A stretch of DNA of 64,000 nt from Caulobacteraceae bacterium (lineage in GTDB: Bacteria > Pseudomonadota > Alphaproteobacteria > Caulobacterales > Caulobacteraceae). The stretch lies in assembly GCA_003164925.1 (NCBI GenBank), contig PLRV01000076.1, forward strand, positions 11,314-75,313, given 5' to 3'. Every line of letters begins with the position of its first letter. Within the stretch, counting starts at the first letter, position 1. Shown here piece by piece: positions 51,901-59,595 of the stretch. The position numbers and the translations under genes are program-made. A model generated the notes under the pieces. That model was not told the DNA's origin. It did no database searches and was given only the letters and a program-made list of their open reading frames with translations.

Positions 51901-52727
51901 AAATGAATTGTCCGGGCGGGGCCATCGTAATCGACGGATCGACTCCCGAGGGAACGCGCGCGCTTCGAAACTATCTGGAATATGCGCGCACCGGCCAGTT
52001 GACCGTCCCAGAAGACACCGGGGCGGCGCCGGATAGCGACTTTGAAGTCGCCGTCATGGATGTGCTGCGAATGCGCGGATACGAGGTTACCCCCCAATTG
52101 GGCGTCGCTGGCTATCGGATTGACATCGCGGTCAAGCACCCCGATGCGCCCGGGACATACCTCGCCGCGATCGAATGCGATGGAGCCAGCTATCATTCTG
52201 CGGCGTCCGTGCGTGATCGTGACCGCATACGTCAGGACATTTTGGAAAGCGTCGGCTGGCGCGGCAGAATTTGGCGCATCTGGTCGACTGACTGGTTCAG
52301 GACACCGCGGCAGGAAACGGAGAAGTTGCTCAGCTTCCTTGACGATCTTCGAAAGAGTTGGAAACCAGAGCATTCCTCTGGTGCGTCGTGGGTCGAGGAG
52401 GGCACAGCCCCTATTCCCCGGCCGGCCGATGTGCCCGCGAACGAAGCGGATCGCCGCGTCGTGTCCCAAGTCCTTCTGGAAACCGACGAAGAGATCGAGG
52501 TCGCAGTAGGCGATATTGTCAGATACGCGGAGGTCAGCCAGCCCACAGATGTGCTGACGGTTCGCATCGTTCGCAGCGCCAGTGACTTAGCGAACGGATT
52601 GATTTCGGTCTCCGCGCCGCTGGCGCAAACGCTCTTGGGTGGTGTGGTCGGCGATGAGGTCGTGTTGCACGTGCCCGGCTCTCCAGCTCGGGTATTTCGC
52701 ATCCTCGAGATCAAGCGGTCAGAGTAG
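48930..52727 (+). CDS. DUF4011 / Walker-A / nuclease / GreA-like protein, helicase core apparently deleted
   Basis: A 1265-aa multidomain protein. The N-terminal DUF4011 domain (about residues 45-300) has LLDLTGRNRLLNFKHTAGR. A SF1-helicase P-loop IEGPPGTGKSQTITNLIAAS is near residues 380-400 with motif Ia-like FIAEKLAALDVVRTRL. A long helical insert fills about 410-990. The family's Walker B (DEASQ type) and motifs III-VI are absent: sequence passes from LPWLEMNCPG straight to VIDGSTPEGTRALRNYLEYA (about 985-1020), which normally follows the helicase C-terminus. A Vsr/DUF559-like nuclease fold (about 1030-1130, YRIDIAVKH, AAIECDGASYHS) and a GreA/GreB C-terminal-like domain (about 1180-1265, ISVSAPLAQTLLGGVVGDEV) end it. 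Full relatives are antiphage helicase-nucleases. Start is GTG. Confidence 0.82.
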   Translation: MNPLDTPEDQLDSEARHLRNGRLAVSMGGDGVDLPNEPGRERGLLEAALAQLRLKLLDLTGRNRLLNFKHTAGRSLQFVEGAPIALYERLVEGNNRPTAAIQGLPEPERREWAERNGRLARPDPREWAQRNGVPTGYDLPEGTDQPSNYVRALFYQDDLAKHCRKLEREATLAIEETGSNMLFLVLGFLEYPDQRDSDRLFSAPLVSVPVSLSRKDVSGKQTFYIQYTGEDISDNISLREKLKNDYGILIPALFDEDRASDEPVNVAAYFTELRKIINDHPRFALKNRASLALLSFTNMLLVRDLDPKKWPEKNGVHALLDHAIVRQIFEGQSDGGGSYGDAADHPVEDDPGAKIQLVYDADSSQHSALVDVLFGGKNIVIEGPPGTGKSQTITNLIAASIAEGKRVLFIAEKLAALDVVRTRLSSAGLSAFVLELHSNKTSKKKVLEELNNRIDFRTNLPTDLPLKLQRLEESRRELKRYSDLANSVVYNRLGLTLHELMWRAERHRSRITIGEATLFNLSISDACDLSAFELARRMDALEHLGAQFNAIGGFGKEKPFWGFEPETIVPGDENRLEELLLNGREWADTFATDGGTFVASIGGGPAGLSLDEGRKQLATLAELRAGHTGRDPVHLLARLFASDGTGVRSKRLVDDLDNHLSRFQALEPAATRGVRAEDQVSAERLAALRELSRAASTLGIPLSTSAELAERHAILRSAVEPLGASAEVIGKFCDRRKIPFDGSLAKLVKLTELARVVAAAPESALAVQCAGLARDSAVADINRLRDLQSEWDILCFQTAQVLYIDIPPADQRLEDAITTLRQGTAWYRVFDGKWRSAIALHKSLQRSKQKVSAEERLQQLERVRSLKQLRGRLDGDTAWQACLGISPPTELFPLDEYLAVAQWNRDFLAALEDMTVTDISVAELTPETARALRREFAELGEAISTITASLGVMRDALPGLVGLAGGKSVQSVREAVIGFTDKLDAELPWLEMNCPGGAIVIDGSTPEGTRALRNYLEYARTGQLTVPEDTGAAPDSDFEVAVMDVLRMRGYEVTPQLGVAGYRIDIAVKHPDAPGTYLAAIECDGASYHSAASVRDRDRIRQDILESVGWRGRIWRIWSTDWFRTPRQETEKLLSFLDDLRKSWKPEHSSGASWVEEGTAPIPRPADVPANEADRRVVSQVLLETDEEIEVAVGDIVRYAEVSQPTDVLTVRIVRSASDLANGLISVSAPLAQTLLGGVVGDEVVLHVPGSPARVFRILEIKRSE

Positions 52728-52830
52728 CGTTGATCGCTAGGAGCCGTTCACACCAAGCGGCACCAAGACTCTCAACCAGCGTAAGGCCCGGTCAAGTCGG
52801 CCAGCGGCCGACCGGGCTGGGTGTGGCGGG

Positions 52831-52852
52831 GCCGCGCCGAACTCGGCGCGGC
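52831..52852 (+). terminator. Hairpin after the DUF4011 gene
   Basis: GCCGCGCCGA (52831-52840) and TCGGCGCGGC (52843-52852) are perfectly complementary and followed by TATTTCCC. It lies about 105 bp after the stop codon. A short T-run makes it a moderate candidate for intrinsic termination. Confidence 0.5.
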
Positions 52853-52930
52853 TATTTCCCGCCAGCCTTCGGCATGGTCCGGCTAAGAGCGCCCTCGGGC
52901 GCGCCGGACAGGATTAAAGGTTGAGGCGGA

Positions 52931-52953
52931 GCGGCGTCGGAGCCCGACGCCGC
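52931..52953 (-). terminator. Hairpin after the integrase gene
   Basis: GCGGCGTCGG (52931-52940) pairs with CCGACGCCGC (52944-52953) around a 3-nt loop, 17 bp beyond the integrase stop on the minus strand. No strong T-run follows, so it may only stabilise the transcript end. Confidence 0.45.
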
Positions 52954-52969
52954 AGATTATTCCTGAGGT

Positions 52970-54466
52970 CTAGGGTTTGCGGCGGCGAAGCTTGCCGCTG
53001 GGCTCGGCCGTCCTGGTCTTCGCCCTTGGTGTCCGGACCGCTTTTGCCGTGCCGGCTGCCTTGGCATCGTCCACGGCTGCGCCAGGGTCCCAACCGCCCA
53101 TGCCCTGGAGCACGAGATCGGCGTGCTTGACGGTGTTCACGTGGCCGTAGTGCTCCTCGATCATCTTGACCGATGTCCCCATCTGTTCGGCCAGGAAATA
53201 CACGTCCACGCCTTCGGCGAGCCGGAAGGTGGCATAGGTATGTCGGAAGCAATAGGTGGAGCGAGGGACGCCCGAGGCGCCCTCGCGCAGCTTGGCCTTG
53301 ATCAGAAGGTCTTCGATCATCGCTTGATAGAGGGACTTGGCCGGTTCGCCAGTGATGGTGGTGAACACCCGGTCCTCGGGCCGGAACTCGACCTCCGGCG
53401 CCTCTTTCCCTTCGGCCTCCGCCGCTTGGCGCCGATATTCCCGCGTGGCTTCGCGGACGCGCTCGAAGTAGTCGCCCACGCTCTTGGGGGCGACTAGCTT
53501 GCGCGATTTGCCCTTGCCCTGGACGAACAGGATGACCAGTTCGCGGCCCTCCCGATCCTTGCCGGTGGTGATGTCTCGCCAACGCAGGTTCTTGGCTTCG
53601 GACGGGCGCATCCCCGTGTTGCACATGATCAGGATGAAATTGTAGGCGACCGTCCGATACCAGGTGCTGGACGGCCGGATCGCGTCCTTCACCCATGACC
53701 GCGCCACGGTGTGGAGGTGACGGTATTCCTCTAGCGTGAACTCGTCCCGCCGCATGGTCTTGAGCTTCGGCCGGTCGTCGAAGCGCTGGCTGGCGGGCAC
53801 GTAACGCTTCTTGATCGCGTAGTTCATCACGGCGCCGAAAATTGACATCTCGAAGCGGATGGTGGCGTCGCTGATGAAGGCGACGGTGCGAGCCTTGGCC
53901 GGCACAGGGGCCACGGGCCGGAGCTTCGTGAAACCGCGCTTCGCCATCGCCCTGGCTCGCCCGGCGGCGTCGCGGGCGTCCAGCTCGGCCGCCTGCTGGG
54001 CGGAGATTTCGCGCACGCCGTTTCGCGTGTTACGGCCGGCGCCGTTCTCGCGCCGCCACGCGGGGTAGCTTGCCCAAAGCTCGTCGCCGATCCGATGCAC
54101 CTGCACCGAGCCAACATAGTCCTCCAGCGCGCCCTCGATCACGGCCTTGAGCTTCTTGGGGCGATCCTTGCTGATCTCGCCGCGTCGGGCGCGCGCCTCC
54201 TGGGTCGCCAGGTACTCCTTCGCCACGGCGCGGAACGGATGGTTGAAGACCGGAATGTCATGCTTGAGCATGGCCCGGACCTCGACCTCCTGCTCGTTGG
54301 CGAGGTGGCGCGCCACGCCGATGTCGCTGGTCTTGAGCGAGATCGTCTTGTAGCGGTCGGCCTTCGGCAGCTTGACGCGGCAGTACCAGTTGCGATGGTC
54401 CACGTCGGCCCGGCGGAAGATGATAAGGCCGGGTTTAATCTCTTCCTTGTCGGTTACGAACGCCAT
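52970..54466 (-). CDS. Tyrosine recombinase integrase
   Basis: A 498-aa site-specific recombinase. The N-terminal arm/core-binding half covers about residues 1-250. The catalytic domain has the first Arg in CNTGMRPSEAKNLRW, box II as STYCFRHTYAT (Arg-His conserved), and the nucleophile Tyr in MIEEHYGHVN. This matches phage/element integrases with the MGTSVKMIEEHYGH ending. The C-terminal tail (TPRAKTRTAEPSGKLRRRKP) is strongly basic. It lies next to the proposed right attachment site, transcribed inward. No excisionase gene is recognisable nearby. Confidence 0.95.
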   Translation of the reverse strand: MAFVTDKEEIKPGLIIFRRADVDHRNWYCRVKLPKADRYKTISLKTSDIGVARHLANEQEVEVRAMLKHDIPVFNHPFRAVAKEYLATQEARARRGEISKDRPKKLKAVIEGALEDYVGSVQVHRIGDELWASYPAWRRENGAGRNTRNGVREISAQQAAELDARDAAGRARAMAKRGFTKLRPVAPVPAKARTVAFISDATIRFEMSIFGAVMNYAIKKRYVPASQRFDDRPKLKTMRRDEFTLEEYRHLHTVARSWVKDAIRPSSTWYRTVAYNFILIMCNTGMRPSEAKNLRWRDITTGKDREGRELVILFVQGKGKSRKLVAPKSVGDYFERVREATREYRRQAAEAEGKEAPEVEFRPEDRVFTTITGEPAKSLYQAMIEDLLIKAKLREGASGVPRSTYCFRHTYATFRLAEGVDVYFLAEQMGTSVKMIEEHYGHVNTVKHADLVLQGMGGWDPGAAVDDAKAAGTAKAVRTPRAKTRTAEPSGKLRRRKP

Positions 54467-54600
54467 GGGACACCCTCACGCTGTGCAGGTTCCGTGCAGA
54501 TCGCGGCGCTAAGTCATTGATTTGCCGTGCTGTGCATGGATTGTGTGAGGGAAAATCTAGCAAAAATACTGATGAAAAACAATGGATTAAAAAATATCTA

Positions 54601-54612
54601 TCATCCCCGCGA
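54601..54612. repeat. Candidate right attachment core
   Basis: TCATCCCCGCGA, identical to 37634-37645, 134 bp beyond the integrase start. It is the first part of the REP-like unit that continues to 54627. GTGCAG motifs occur at 54483 and 54494 between integrase and core. Confidence 0.5.
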
Positions 54613-54686
54613 GGGTGGGGACCCAGGCCTTTCCAGTCAAGCGGCGGCGCTTGTGGCTCTCACTAGATTCCCGCCTCCGCGGGAAT
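54603..54686. repeat. REP-like unit, copy 2, plus second hairpin
   Basis: TCCCCGCGAGGGTGGGGACC with CCAGG at the end (54603-54627) is related to the unit at 20734-20757. A second perfect hairpin, ATTCCCGC / GCGGGAAT with a CTCC loop, lies at 54667-54686. Both lie 3' of the beta-helix gene and could end its transcript. Confidence 0.65.
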
Positions 54687-54707
54687 GAGCGGGAATAAAT
54701 TTGGTCC

Positions 54708-56132
54708 CTAAGGCCCGGGAGCACGCATCGTGGCGCCGGCCGCAGCCGCGTCGCCCCGGTCGCCGCCGCGCCCCGCGAAAGACGGCGGCGGGCCTCGGCC
54801 GGCGCGGGCGGGACCAAGGTCGGGGGGACGCCGATCGCCGCCCTGCTCCGCGCCCCAGCTGGGCGCGGCGCCTTCCACGGTCAGCTCGTAAGGCAGGCTT
54901 TCCAAGGGCATGCAGCGCGGCGCCCAGTCGCGCAGGCCGCTGCAGACTTCGATCTCGGCGTAGGCCACATTGTCGTGTTCGGAAGACACCACGCTCCGGT
55001 CCAGCACCACCGGCGCCTGACGGAAGCCATGGATGCGGTTGTGGTCCATATCGACGCGGCCCGAGCCCGCGTAGATTCCAACCTCCGACGCGCCGATGGA
55101 TGAATTGCTGATCACGGCCTCGGCCTCGTCCACCAGCACGCCCAAGGCGGACTTGTAGATACGACTGTTGGCCAGTTCGACCCGCGATCCGGCGTCAAGC
55201 CATAGGCCCGTGCGCCAATGACCGACGAAGGAATCCCGGATGGTCAGTTGGCCCGACGCCCTCTGGCCCCCGCGCACCATCACCCCCACCGTGCGCGGCT
55301 CGACCGCATCGCCGTTGCCGGGGCCAATCAGGCGCATGTCCGTGATCGCGGAAGGCGCGGTCAGCGACGGGGTCAGATCCAGACCCATGAGCTGGCTGTG
55401 AATTTCGCTCTTGGCGATCTGGACCGCCGTATCGTCCGCCAGAATGGCCGAATCGGCTCGACCGGCGTCAATCTGGCTCTCGCTGACAATCAAGCGCCCG
55501 CCCGTGACGTCCACCGCCGAGCGTGCGCCCCCATAGTCAATAGACACGCGCGTCAGGGCGATGTCGGCGTCCTCGCCTTCGACGCAACCGTTGCGCCCGG
55601 CCTGCTCGTCCGCCAGGGCGATGTCGCGCAGCTCCACCCGAACCCCCGGCGCGACGGCCACGCACGGAGAGCCGGGCAGGGCCTCGATACGGGGGCGGCG
55701 CATACTGTCCTCGGAGAAGGCGCTGCCCGGTTCGCCCACGATCACCACGGGCTTATCGATGTACAGGCTGTCGGCGCAAACCGAGCCCTGGCGCAGGTGC
55801 AGCACCCCGCCCGGCGCCAGATAGTAGAGCGCGTCCGATAAGGGGCGCGCGCCGCCGCGCGGATCGCTGCAGTCGACGGTCAGCTCCGAGACGCCGCCGG
55901 GCCGGCCGTAACCGGCGTAGCGCTCAGGATGCAGGGGACGGTAGCCCACGCCCCCTTCGTAGCGGAACCGTTCGTGGTGGCGGATCGGCGGATAGATCAG
56001 GTCGCGGAAGTTTGGCTTCAGCTCGGCGTCGATCTTGGCGTCGGGAAAAGCCACAGCCGAGGCGGCGGCGGCCGACAGGACCCCCGCAAGGCCGGCGGCG
56101 ATCAGCAAGGGCTTCAGGGCGCTGTGCATCAT
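54708..56132 (-). CDS. Secreted right-handed parallel beta-helix protein
   Basis: A 474-aa exported protein with a signal peptide (MMHSALKPLLIAAGLAGVLS...AVAFP). From about residue 110 to 390 it has short repeating strand-turn units with regular Val/Ile/Asn/Ser ladders (LIVSESQIDAG, IAKSEIHSQLMG, VELANSRIYKSALG, AVISNSSIGASEVG, VDMDHNRIHGF). This is the PbH1 pattern of beta-helix carbohydrate-active or adhesive proteins. Four or more cysteines occur. The C-terminal 70 residues are Gly/Pro/Ala/Arg-rich and disordered. No catalytic residues can be assigned. It starts 13 bp after the Sel1 gene. Confidence 0.82.
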   Translation of the reverse strand: MMHSALKPLLIAAGLAGVLSAAAASAVAFPDAKIDAELKPNFRDLIYPPIRHHERFRYEGGVGYRPLHPERYAGYGRPGGVSELTVDCSDPRGGARPLSDALYYLAPGGVLHLRQGSVCADSLYIDKPVVIVGEPGSAFSEDSMRRPRIEALPGSPCVAVAPGVRVELRDIALADEQAGRNGCVEGEDADIALTRVSIDYGGARSAVDVTGGRLIVSESQIDAGRADSAILADDTAVQIAKSEIHSQLMGLDLTPSLTAPSAITDMRLIGPGNGDAVEPRTVGVMVRGGQRASGQLTIRDSFVGHWRTGLWLDAGSRVELANSRIYKSALGVLVDEAEAVISNSSIGASEVGIYAGSGRVDMDHNRIHGFRQAPVVLDRSVVSSEHDNVAYAEIEVCSGLRDWAPRCMPLESLPYELTVEGAAPSWGAEQGGDRRPPDLGPARAGRGPPPSFAGRGGDRGDAAAAGATMRAPGP

Positions 56133-56145
56133 GGCTTTGGACCCG

Positions 56146-57723
56146 TCAGTAGGGGGCTTTGCGGGAAACCTGGGCCAGGACGGCCTGGATATTCGTCGCC
56201 TGCGGCTGGAACCCGGCCAGGGCCGAATCCAGGCGGTAAATCACCGCGCGGGCCTTGTCCTGGTCGGCCACCCCGCCCACGCCGAGCGAGAAATAGTTGG
56301 CGATGGCGAACTTGGCCTCTGGCGAGCCGGCGCGAGCCGCCTCCTGATACCAGTGGAAGGCGCGCGCATAGTCGGCCTTCACGCCCACCCCCTCCGAATA
56401 CATCACGGCCAGCACCAATTGGGCATGGGTCGAACCGTCCACCGCCGCGTATTGGATGGCGCGCACCTTCTCCAGCGGCGTCAGATGGCCGGTCTGTTCT
56501 CGCCCGAGCATGGCCTGGAAGGCTTGGACCTGTCCGGGCGTGAGCGCCTCAGGTCCCAATCGCTCCGGCCCATGTCGGTCAGGTCCATGTCGCTCAGGTC
56601 CGTGTCGCTCCGGCCCGCCCCGGCCCGGGCCGGCTCCTTCGAAGACCAACGGCGGCGCGTCAACCACCCGCAGATAGTGCAAAGCGTCGAGCACATGCAC
56701 GAACGGGAGCTCGTCGATGCGGCTGAGCGCGATCTGGCCCGCTTCATCCGACACGCCGCCCTCATCGGAATGGGGCACGCCGGAGGCTGGCGCGTCAGGC
56801 GGATAGAACTCATAGGGCGGCGTCCAGCGATTGGCCTTGGCTTCAACGAAGTCCGCATAGCCTGCGCGGTCCGCAGAGCCCGATTCGAAGTCCTTCATCA
56901 GGACATAGGCGCCCACGTCGCCGCCCTGGGCGGCCAGATAGTCATAAAGATAGGAGTCCACATCGTTGCGCGCGAATAGCTCCACCGGATAGAAACCCGA
57001 GCCTCCCGCGGCTGGCGGCGTGTCCGTCGCCCTTGGACGGCCGAAGAAATGCCCGTCCCACCAGGCGTGGCGCTCGGGACCGAGACTCTGGCGCGGGGCG
57101 CCGAAGGGCCCCGTGTCGGTTTGCGTGATCCGGGCCAGTATGCGGTAGCCGGACGCGCCCTGAGTGGAGAGGACGTAGACTATGCGCTTGCGCACCTCCT
57201 CCTGCTCCTCGGAGGACATGCGCTGCCAAAGCCCGGCTAAGGCGGCGGACGCCTGACGCCGTTCAAAGACACGACAATCGTCGTAGAGCGTCCCCACGCC
57301 GGGCGGATACGGCGAGGCCGCGACATCGCCGCGAATCTCTTCGCGCTGGACGAAGTCCTGACGTGGCGAGATCGATTCGTAGCCTTGCGGGTTGGTCAGG
57401 GCTAGGGCGTACCAGACGCTGGCCTCAATCGTATCCAGCAGGTTGCGATCGGCGTCCCGCCGCGCCTCGTAGCGACCGCCCAGTTCGAGCTGGGCGAAGA
57501 AATCGCCGTGGAATCCGCGCTCGCGCAGAAGTCTGATGTCGTGCTGCTGCTGGTTGAACTGGGGCTGGCGGCCAGTGGGCGATTGGGGACGAGGACAGGC
57601 GCCGGTTTCAGCCATTTGGACCTGATCGGCGAAACGGCCCTGATCGCACGCGGGGAGAGTCAACAGAACGCCGGCGGCCACAGCATAGACCGCCATCCTC
57701 CGATATCGGACGCGCGCGAACAT
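56146..57723 (-). CDS. Sel1-repeat lipoprotein
   Basis: A 525-aa protein with a lipoprotein signal (VYAVAAGVLLTLPAC, lipobox LPAC). An alpha-helical N-terminal part contains Sel1/TPR-like units (FAQLELGGRYEARRDADRN...). The C-terminal Sel1 repeats are clear (AQLVLAVMYSEGVGVKADYA, AFHWYQEAARAGSPEAKFAI). Between them a five-unit tandem repeat encodes RHGPE-type pentapeptides. The start at 57723 is chosen because GGAG lies 5 bases upstream and the signal peptide follows; the frame opens at 57759. Sel1 lipoproteins often scaffold envelope complexes; the coupled beta-helix protein is the likely partner, possibly in polysaccharide handling (inference). Confidence 0.82.
   Translation of the reverse strand: MFARVRYRRMAVYAVAAGVLLTLPACDQGRFADQVQMAETGACPRPQSPTGRQPQFNQQQHDIRLLRERGFHGDFFAQLELGGRYEARRDADRNLLDTIEASVWYALALTNPQGYESISPRQDFVQREEIRGDVAASPYPPGVGTLYDDCRVFERRQASAALAGLWQRMSSEEQEEVRKRIVYVLSTQGASGYRILARITQTDTGPFGAPRQSLGPERHAWWDGHFFGRPRATDTPPAAGGSGFYPVELFARNDVDSYLYDYLAAQGGDVGAYVLMKDFESGSADRAGYADFVEAKANRWTPPYEFYPPDAPASGVPHSDEGGVSDEAGQIALSRIDELPFVHVLDALHYLRVVDAPPLVFEGAGPGRGGPERHGPERHGPDRHGPERLGPEALTPGQVQAFQAMLGREQTGHLTPLEKVRAIQYAAVDGSTHAQLVLAVMYSEGVGVKADYARAFHWYQEAARAGSPEAKFAIANYFSLGVGGVADQDKARAVIYRLDSALAGFQPQATNIQAVLAQVSRKAPY
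56551..56625 (-). repeat. 15-bp coding minisatellite in the Sel1 gene
   Basis: Five degenerate 15-bp units starting at 56551, 56566, 56581, 56596 and 56611 encode pentapeptides of the form RHGPE. Such arrays can change length by slippage without breaking the frame. Confidence 0.75.
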
Positions 57724-58244
57724 AGTCTCCGCGGCGGCGCTGAAGGAAAGCATTCCCACCTCTCAACCGGTACGCATTAACCACGAAGACGTTCAAGACT
57801 CTTGGGACGCGGATACGGCCTGTGTCAAGCTCGCCCAGGACAAGAATTTTTCTGCTTCAGTTTGACGATTTCGGCCCACGCGCTGCAATCATTTGTCTTT
57901 TGACCCGCAATTCGCCTGGGGCGCGAGTTTGTCTTTGCCTTGACCGGCGCCTCGTTCATAGGCATTCGCCACGAGTGTGTTGAATTTGAAGTTCGGCCGC
58001 GTCTTGGATCAAACTTGACGCGAACTCCACGTTCTTTAAAATACTTCAGCATCACAATGCTTTAGTATGGCTGGAGATCGATGAATTGCCTCCAAGTCCA
58101 CCACGAAGCGCAGCCGAATTTCTGCATCGCCACGCCGGCCTCATTTTCCGAACCCGACCTAAACTATGCTAAGCAAACCTGAACCACCGCCCTGCCGCCT
58201 CGATGGCCGGGCGGCCAGTGTTCGGATATGGCGGGAGGCGAAGC
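57724..58244. other. Divergent intergenic region
   Basis: A 521-bp gap between the divergent Sel1 and glycosyltransferase genes. It is less GC-rich than its surroundings (for example 57990-58080). A 76-codon minus frame at 57825-58055 is basic and not protein-like. No tRNA or clear operator is seen. Confidence 0.4.
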
Positions 58245-59489
58245 GTGCTTGACGTCGGCGAGCTGACGCGAACCGAAATTGTGTCCTTGCGGGCCATGTT
58301 GGGTCACGGCCCGGCGGACGGCCTGCCCCACCTCGTCGACACCACCATGCTGTACGGACCGCGCAGCGGCGGCGTGAAGCGCTACCTGTTGGCCAAGCAC
58401 GCCTGGATGGCCAAGGAGCGGCCGCAACTGCGCCACGCGCTGGTCGTCCCCGGCCGAGCCACCCGCGCCACCAGCGAGGGCCTCATCACCATCTCGGCCC
58501 CCCCGATCCCGTTCGGCGACGGCTACCGCTGCCCGACCTCCTTGCGCAAATGGACGCGGATCCTGGCGCATCTGAGACCTAGCCTGATCGAGATGGGCGA
58601 CACCTATGTGCCCGGCCACGCCGCGCTGGACGCCGCCGAGGCGGTGGGCGCGCCGACGGTGGCCTTCTGTCACTCCGACCCAGCAGCCCTGGCCGCCTTG
58701 CACTTCGGCGAGTGGGCGGCCGCGCCAGCGCAAAGGCGGGTAGCGCGTTTCTACAGCCGCTGCGATCTGGTGGCCGCGCCCAGCCGCTACATCGCCGGCC
58801 GTCTGGCGGAGGCGGGCGTTGACCAGGTGATGGTGCAGCCGCTGGGCGTGGACCTGGACCTGTTCAACCCGAAACGGGCCGACCGTGAGACGGTGCGCAG
58901 CGACCTCGGCCTGTCATCCAAGACGCGCCTTCTCGTATTCGCTGGCCGCCCTGCCCGCGAGAAAAACCTCGAGACCCTGCTCGACGCCTTGGACCTGCTG
59001 GGCGAGGACTATCGGCTGATCCTTATCGCCGCCGGGGCCTATCTGCGGCCCCACCCGCAAGTGATCGGCCTGGATTATGTTCGTGATCCACGCCTTCTCG
59101 CCCGCTTGATCGCCAGTTGCGACGCCTTCGTTCACGCCAACGACCAGGAGCCGTTCGGACTGGTGGTGCTCGAGGCCCTCGCCTCGGGCGTACCGGTGGT
59201 GGGACCGAGTTCGGGCGGGGTGTCCGAACTGATCGACGACAGCATTGGACAGGTGGCGCATAGGGCCACCGCTCAAGGCATGGCGGAGGCGATCGACGCC
59301 CTGTTCGCACGAGATCTCGACGTCCTGTCGCAGGCCGCGCGGGCGCGGGCCGAGGCGCGCCACGGCTGGAGCCGGACCTTCGACAGCCTGATGCAGGCCT
59401 ACGGCGATTTGCTGGGCGTTGACCTGTCGGCGCAGGCGCAAGAGCCCGATGACTTCTCTCGAAGTCTGAATCCGGCTCTAAATTTATGA
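58245..59489 (+). CDS. Family 4 glycosyltransferase
   Basis: A 414-aa GT-B retaining glycosyltransferase transferring sugar from a nucleotide donor. The N-terminal acceptor domain has TMLYGPRSGGVKRYL. The C-terminal donor domain has LLVFAGRPAREKNLETLLDA and the GT4 signature EPFGLVVLEALASGVPVVG (EX7E). The GTG at 58245 is preferred because GGGAGG lies 6 bases upstream; an in-frame ATG at 58203 has no ribosome site. It stands alone, divergent from the Sel1/beta-helix pair. Acceptor unknown; envelope glycolipid or exopolysaccharide synthesis is likely. Confidence 0.9.
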   Translation: MLDVGELTRTEIVSLRAMLGHGPADGLPHLVDTTMLYGPRSGGVKRYLLAKHAWMAKERPQLRHALVVPGRATRATSEGLITISAPPIPFGDGYRCPTSLRKWTRILAHLRPSLIEMGDTYVPGHAALDAAEAVGAPTVAFCHSDPAALAALHFGEWAAAPAQRRVARFYSRCDLVAAPSRYIAGRLAEAGVDQVMVQPLGVDLDLFNPKRADRETVRSDLGLSSKTRLLVFAGRPAREKNLETLLDALDLLGEDYRLILIAAGAYLRPHPQVIGLDYVRDPRLLARLIASCDAFVHANDQEPFGLVVLEALASGVPVVGPSSGGVSELIDDSIGQVAHRATAQGMAEAIDALFARDLDVLSQAARARAEARHGWSRTFDSLMQAYGDLLGVDLSAQAQEPDDFSRSLNPALNL

Positions 59490-59595
59490 TTCAGAGCAAG
59501 CTAAGCACGGCGTTCACCTAACCTTTTGACCGAGCGTCAAGGTTTTACGGCGCAATATCGGGCTCGACACGGCAGAACGGCCGGGAGCGTGGTAA

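Larger units (their letters stand above)
37634..54612. mobile_element. Integrative mobilizable element (about 17 kb)
   Basis: The segment carries a tyrosine integrase at its right end, a MobQ/Ti-type relaxase, traD, the coupling protein traG and an oriT, but no virB/trb mating-pore genes. It should therefore depend on a helper conjugation system. Cargo comprises AbiE, a RES protein and a DUF4011-nuclease protein. Boundaries are proposed from a 12-bp direct repeat (TCATCCCCGCGA) at both ends; the right copy is the head of a REP-like unit. Removing the element would leave two convergent chromosomal genes (37038-37562 and 54708-56132) with a REP between them, a normal arrangement. Confidence 0.75.

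Noticed and set aside
48930..52727. A complete, active SF1 helicase
   Set aside because: Only the P-loop region is recognisable; Walker B and later motifs were looked for and not found in residues 410-990.
56551..56625. A CRISPR array
   Set aside because: The 15-bp units are contiguous, in frame in a gene and have no spacers. No other array-like repeats occur in the window.
57825..58055. A 76-codon minus-strand frame in the Sel1-glycosyltransferase gap
   Set aside because: It is Lys/Arg-rich and not protein-like, has no ribosome site I could see and no recognised family.
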